Shown here: positions 6,124-7,852 of the stretch, in pieces | Layout of the letters: every line of letters starts with the position of its first letter | Position numbering within the stretch: the first letter of the stretch is position 1 | Origin: Campylobacteraceae bacterium | GTDB lineage: Bacteria; Campylobacterota; Campylobacteria; Campylobacterales; Sulfurovaceae | Assembly: GCA_027002755.1 (NCBI GenBank) | Contig: JALWZI010000059.1 | Location: 1 to 7,852, forward strand | Length of the DNA stretch: 7,852 bases | Direction: 5' to 3' | The notes under the pieces: generated by a model | The model's input: the letters and a program-made list of their open reading frames with translations, nothing else | Databases searched by the model: none | What the model was told of the DNA's origin: nothing | Translations under genes and position numbers: made by a program

Positions 6124-6129
6124 ATTATA
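6124..6129 (-). promoter_or_regulatory. Possible -10 for the riboswitch transcript
   Basis: A perfect TATAAT is read on the minus strand, about 54 bases upstream of the aptamer, with only a weak -35. An isolated perfect TTGACA (6114-6109) lies closer but has no -10 at 16-18 bp. Read-through from tRNA-Leu is the alternative, since I see no terminator between them. Confidence 0.35.
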
Positions 6130-6158
6130 TGCTATTGGAGATGTCTGGAAGTTGAATC

Positions 6159-6244
6159 TGGTGCGGCAGAGAGGATTTGAACCTCCACGGGCTTGCGCCC
6201 ACCAGCCCCTCAAGCTGGCGTGTCTACCGTTCCACCACTGCCGC
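6159..6244 (-). tRNA. tRNA-Leu(GAG)
   Basis: The 86-base gene folds as a class II tRNA. The acceptor stem is GCGGCAG/CTGCCGC with discriminator A and an encoded CCA (6161-6159). The D-arm is followed by the anticodon stem CCAGC/GCTGG with loop TTGAGGG, giving anticodon GAG (6211-6209), which reads CUC and CUU leucine codons. The long variable arm is GGGC-GCAA-GCCC, and the T-arm loop is TTCAAAT. It is a single tRNA between atpE and the riboswitch region. Confidence 0.97.
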
Positions 6245-6251
6245 GTGGAGA

Positions 6252-6265
6252 ACGTCTTTTGACGT
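6252..6265. repeat. Perfect inverted repeat ACGTC-TTTT-GACGT in the tRNA-Leu leader
   Basis: This 5-bp perfect inverted repeat with a 4-base loop ends 7 bases before the mature tRNA 5' end. It could be a pre-tRNA leader hairpin affecting RNase P processing, or a small operator just downstream of the promoter. Function is unknown. Confidence 0.35.
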
Positions 6266-6289
6266 GGGCGGAATTATATCCGCCGCACG
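6263..6289 (-). promoter_or_regulatory. tRNA-Leu promoter -10 within a GC-rich hairpin downstream of atpE
   Basis: A perfect minus-strand TATAAT (6278-6273) lies about 28 bases before the tRNA. It forms part of the loop of a 9-bp hairpin with one bulge (CGTG-c-GGCGG / CCGCC-CACG). RNA from atpE would form this hairpin, which may stabilise or end that transcript although no U-tract follows. The same DNA offers the tRNA -10; the -35 is poor. Confidence 0.45.
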
Positions 6290-6309
6290 CTTAAAGAATA
6301 CTGATGCTC

Positions 6310-6615
6310 TTAGCCGAGGAAGGGGTTGGCATAGAGAGCGATCAGGGCGATGACCAGGGTATAGATGACCTGGGCTTCGATCATCGCCAGGGCGATGAAC
6401 ATGGTGGTCATGAGCTTACCGCCCAGACCGGGGTTGCGTGCCGTACCGGCGATGGTGGCAGCTGCAGTGTGTCCCATACCGACCGCACCACCGAGGGCGG
6501 CCAGTCCCAGACCGACGCCGGCAGCGACGACAGAGTAGGCCTGGATCATAGATTCCCCTTCACCGGCCAGTGCAAAAGCACCCAGTGCGAGGAAAAGCGC
6601 GAAAAACTTTTTCAT
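6310..6615 (-). CDS. atpE: ATP synthase F0 subunit c
   Basis: Subunit c forms the rotating membrane ring of the F-type ATP synthase. The 101-residue protein has an N-terminal hydrophobic stretch (MKKFFALFLALGAFALAGEG), possibly cleaved. Helix 1 has the glycine repeat GVGLGLAALGGAVGMG (33-48), the polar loop contains ARNP (59-62), and helix 2 carries the ion-binding Glu80 in MIEAQVIY. The Gln and Ser/Thr set of sodium-type rings is not evident, so proton coupling is likely. I chose ATG 6615 because AAGGGA precedes it and the frame upstream (to 6723) encodes a charged non-family extension. As is usual in Campylobacterota, atpE stands apart from the other atp genes. Its leader may be about 150 bases long and structured. 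Confidence 0.95.
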   Translation of the reverse strand: MKKFFALFLALGAFALAGEGESMIQAYSVVAAGVGLGLAALGGAVGMGHTAAATIAGTARNPGLGGKLMTTMFIALAMIEAQVIYTLVIALIALYANPFLG

Positions 6616-6691
6616 GAAGTTCCCTTTGTTCTTGAGTTTCGGCTTTCGGTCCCGTCGACCATCTTTTGGAAGTCCGTTCGGCTTGCGTAAA

Positions 6692-6710
6692 CGCATCGGT
6701 TCCCGATACG
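6692..6710 (-). promoter_or_regulatory. Stable hairpin in the atpE leader
   Basis: On the minus strand CGTATCGG and CCGATGCG form an 8-bp stem (one wobble) with a GAA loop, about 80 bases upstream of the atpE start. It could affect mRNA stability or translation of this highly expressed gene. An alternative small stem, GCGT/ACGC (6685-6694), overlaps it. Confidence 0.35.
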
Positions 6711-6770
6711 CCAACAGTGACATAAATGCCGACTGTTTCCCTACTTATCACTTCCGAAAAAGACAGGGGC

Positions 6771-6776
6771 ATTATA
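6771..6776 (-). promoter_or_regulatory. Possible atpE promoter -10
   Basis: The minus strand reads a perfect TATAAT in an AT-rich pocket. The start would be near 6764, giving a leader of about 149 bases before atpE. No convincing -35 was found. Confidence 0.4.
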
Positions 6777-6795
6777 CAGCAAAGATATTTATACT

Positions 6796-6826
6796 TTGGC
6801 TCATATTCCATGGATTCTGATAAAAT
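6796..6826 (+). promoter_or_regulatory. Possible promoter of the L,D-transpeptidase gene
   Basis: A -10 TAAAAT (6821-6826) with a weak TTGGCT -35 (6796-6801) and a long 19-bp spacer would start transcription at about 6833-6834, on or next to the ATG. Confidence 0.35.
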
Positions 6827-6833
6827 AGCCCCC

Positions 6834-7391
6834 ATGAAACCGATCCGACTTCTGACGTTCTGCTTCGCTGTTCTGCTGCTGATCCCACTGGGTGCCCGTG
6901 AGGTCATTCCTTTGAGCAAAACCCGTTTCAGGATCCTCTACGACAACGGCTCGGAACGGGTGGTGGATCTGAAGGGACGGGAGTTCGTCGTGGTGTCAGT
7001 CCGGGAACCCGGAAGTGACGGTCGCTTCTACACAGTGGATCGGGACGGCATCGTCTGGTGGACCGGTGCCATCACCTCCGGGGCCGACGACTATAAGACC
7101 CCCTCCGGCATCTATCCCGTTCTCTACAAAAAACGCCACCACATGTCCACAAAGTATCCCGATCCCTCCGGGGTCAACAACATGGATTTCAGCATCTTTT
7201 TCACCCATCAGGGACACGCACTCCACAAAGGGAGCGTCAACTGGATGAGCCACGGCTGCATCCATATCGATCCACGGGATATCCGGACCCTCTACCGCTG
7301 GGCGAAACCCGGCACGACCCGGGTGGTCATCACCCGCCACAGCTATATGCCCTTCGCCCGCCCGGACCTGTTGCGTTTTCACCTGAAATAG
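6834..7391 (+). CDS. YkuD-family L,D-transpeptidase (exported)
   Basis: L,D-transpeptidases act on peptidoglycan stem peptides in the periplasm through a catalytic cysteine. The 185-residue product has a signal peptide (MKPIRLLTFCFAVLLLIPLGA, cleavage probably after residue 21). The YkuD domain includes TGAITSGADDYKTPSGIYPV (77-96) and the catalytic block HALHKGSVNWMSHGCIHID (128-146), with Cys142 as nucleophile and His131 and His140 nearby. The residue after the cysteine-plus-one is His144, where most family members have arginine (SHGCxR). The ATG at 6834 is preferred because the signal peptide begins there; it has no Shine-Dalgarno, and upstream ATGs at 6810 and 6726 give non-family extensions. 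It is convergent with pnp (15-bp gap), with no terminator seen. Cross-linking versus carboxypeptidase activity cannot be told from sequence. Confidence 0.88.
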   Translation: MKPIRLLTFCFAVLLLIPLGAREVIPLSKTRFRILYDNGSERVVDLKGREFVVVSVREPGSDGRFYTVDRDGIVWWTGAITSGADDYKTPSGIYPVLYKKRHHMSTKYPDPSGVNNMDFSIFFTHQGHALHKGSVNWMSHGCIHIDPRDIRTLYRWAKPGTTRVVITRHSYMPFARPDLLRFHLK

Positions 7392-7406
7392 GTTTGGCTC
7401 ACTGCG

Positions 7407-7852
7407 CTATCCCTGATACTCCGGCAGCGCCAATTCCACTTTGCGCCCTTTCTGATCGAGCACTTTGACCTCGATCTCCCGGCCGGGCTGATACTCCTCC
7501 GGGCGGTGTCCGGCCATTTTCGAGATGTGCAGCAGGGCATCATGCCCTCCGGGCATTTCGACAAAAAGGCCATAATCGACTACCCGCTTGACAATCCCCC
7601 GATAGGTCTCTCCGGTGTGATACCGGGGAATCGCAGGCTCTTCCCTCGTCGCGATCCCCTCGATATGCTCCCGAGCCGCTTTGACCTTGTCACGGTCATG
7701 GCCCGTCACTTTCACACCGCCCTTCTCCCGGTCAAGATCGATCTTGACCTCGAAGCGTTCGATAATCTCCCGAATGGTGCTGCCGGCTTTGCCGATGATG
7801 TGGACGATCCGGGAGGGATCGATATGAAAATGCTCCGAGACCGGGAGGGCTG
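7407..7852 (-). CDS. pnp: Polyribonucleotide nucleotidyltransferase, C-terminal KH and S1 domains (5' part outside window)
   Basis: PNPase degrades RNA 3' to 5' by phosphorolysis as a trimer and is part of RNA decay machineries. The last 147 residues are visible. They contain a KH domain with the GxxG loop (RIVHIIGKAGSTIREIIERF) followed by an S1 RNA-binding domain (GETYRGIVKRVVDYGLFVEM, then DALLHISKMA, then a final strand KVELALPEYQG). The KH-S1 order ending a protein right after the S1 barrel is the standard PNPase C-terminus. The RNase PH-like catalytic domains would lie past the right edge. The stop is 15 bp from that of the convergent transpeptidase gene. Confidence 0.92.
   Translation of the reverse strand, partial: ALPVSEHFHIDPSRIVHIIGKAGSTIREIIERFEVKIDLDREKGGVKVTGHDRDKVKAAREHIEGIATREEPAIPRYHTGETYRGIVKRVVDYGLFVEMPGGHDALLHISKMAGHRPEEYQPGREIEVKVLDQKGRKVELALPEYQG

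Noticed and set aside
6616..6723. N-terminal extension of atpE to an upstream start
   Set aside because: The added residues are charged and unlike subunit c; the start at 6615 has a good ribosome-binding site and gives the normal length.
6726..6833. Upstream ATG starts for the L,D-transpeptidase
   Set aside because: They would bury the signal peptide behind 8 or 36 non-hydrophobic residues and also lack ribosome-binding sites.

Overview
This window looks like chromosomal DNA from a mesophilic or moderately thermophilic member of the Campylobacterota (former Epsilonproteobacteria), probably a GC-richer, free-living lineage such as Nitratifractor or Sulfurovum. That placement is inference from protein style and gene order: a short 189-residue RecR, a standalone atpE whose product has an N-terminal hydrophobic leader, grpE as the first gene of its transcript, and AT-rich promoters set between GC-rich genes. 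No insertion sequence, phage gene, CRISPR array or rRNA was seen. It reads as a housekeeping region of many short transcription units on alternating strands.

Layout, left to right. (1) grpE (minus, cut by the left edge) has a near-ideal sigma-70 promoter and a 327-base AT-rich upstream gap. (2) rpsO (minus) ends in a clear intrinsic terminator. (3) Diverging from rpsO is a two-gene plus-strand unit: an Rrf2-family regulator with three cysteines, and a DHH/DHHA1 phosphoesterase of the NrnB type. A palindrome lies over the promoter -10. (4) A compact minus-strand unit dabb-recR-methyltransferase follows; its tail overlaps the phosphoesterase gene by 19 bp. (5) dnaJ (plus) diverges from dabb, and the -10 elements of the two units share bases. 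(6) From about 6830 down to 5548 everything reads on the minus strand: atpE, tRNA-Leu(GAG), a 332-base gap, then an HU-family gene. (7) A plus-strand YkuD-type L,D-transpeptidase converges on the 3' end of pnp (minus, cut by the right edge).

The main discovery is in the gap between tRNA-Leu and hup. The minus strand there carries what I read as a class I cyclic-di-GMP (GEMM-I) riboswitch aptamer at about 6070-5985. It has a perfect GNRA-capped P2, the conserved core, a plausible P3 and the 3' ligand-binding segment. Two positions that pair in the Vc2 crystal structure (G21-C46) appear swapped here to C-G, which supports a real fold. Downstream is a possible two-state expression platform, then a 23-codon GTG-started open frame with a good Shine-Dalgarno sequence encoding a cationic, aromatic peptide. 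After that comes the hup promoter, whose -10 is bracketed by a perfect 8-bp inverted repeat. The window may therefore link second-messenger signalling to an unnamed peptide and possibly to the nucleoid protein HU.

Functionally, grpE and dnaJ are two parts of the DnaK chaperone cycle in separate units. rpsO and pnp are often neighbours in other bacteria but lie about 6.5 kb apart here. recR, hup, atpE and the cell-wall enzyme are ordinary core functions.
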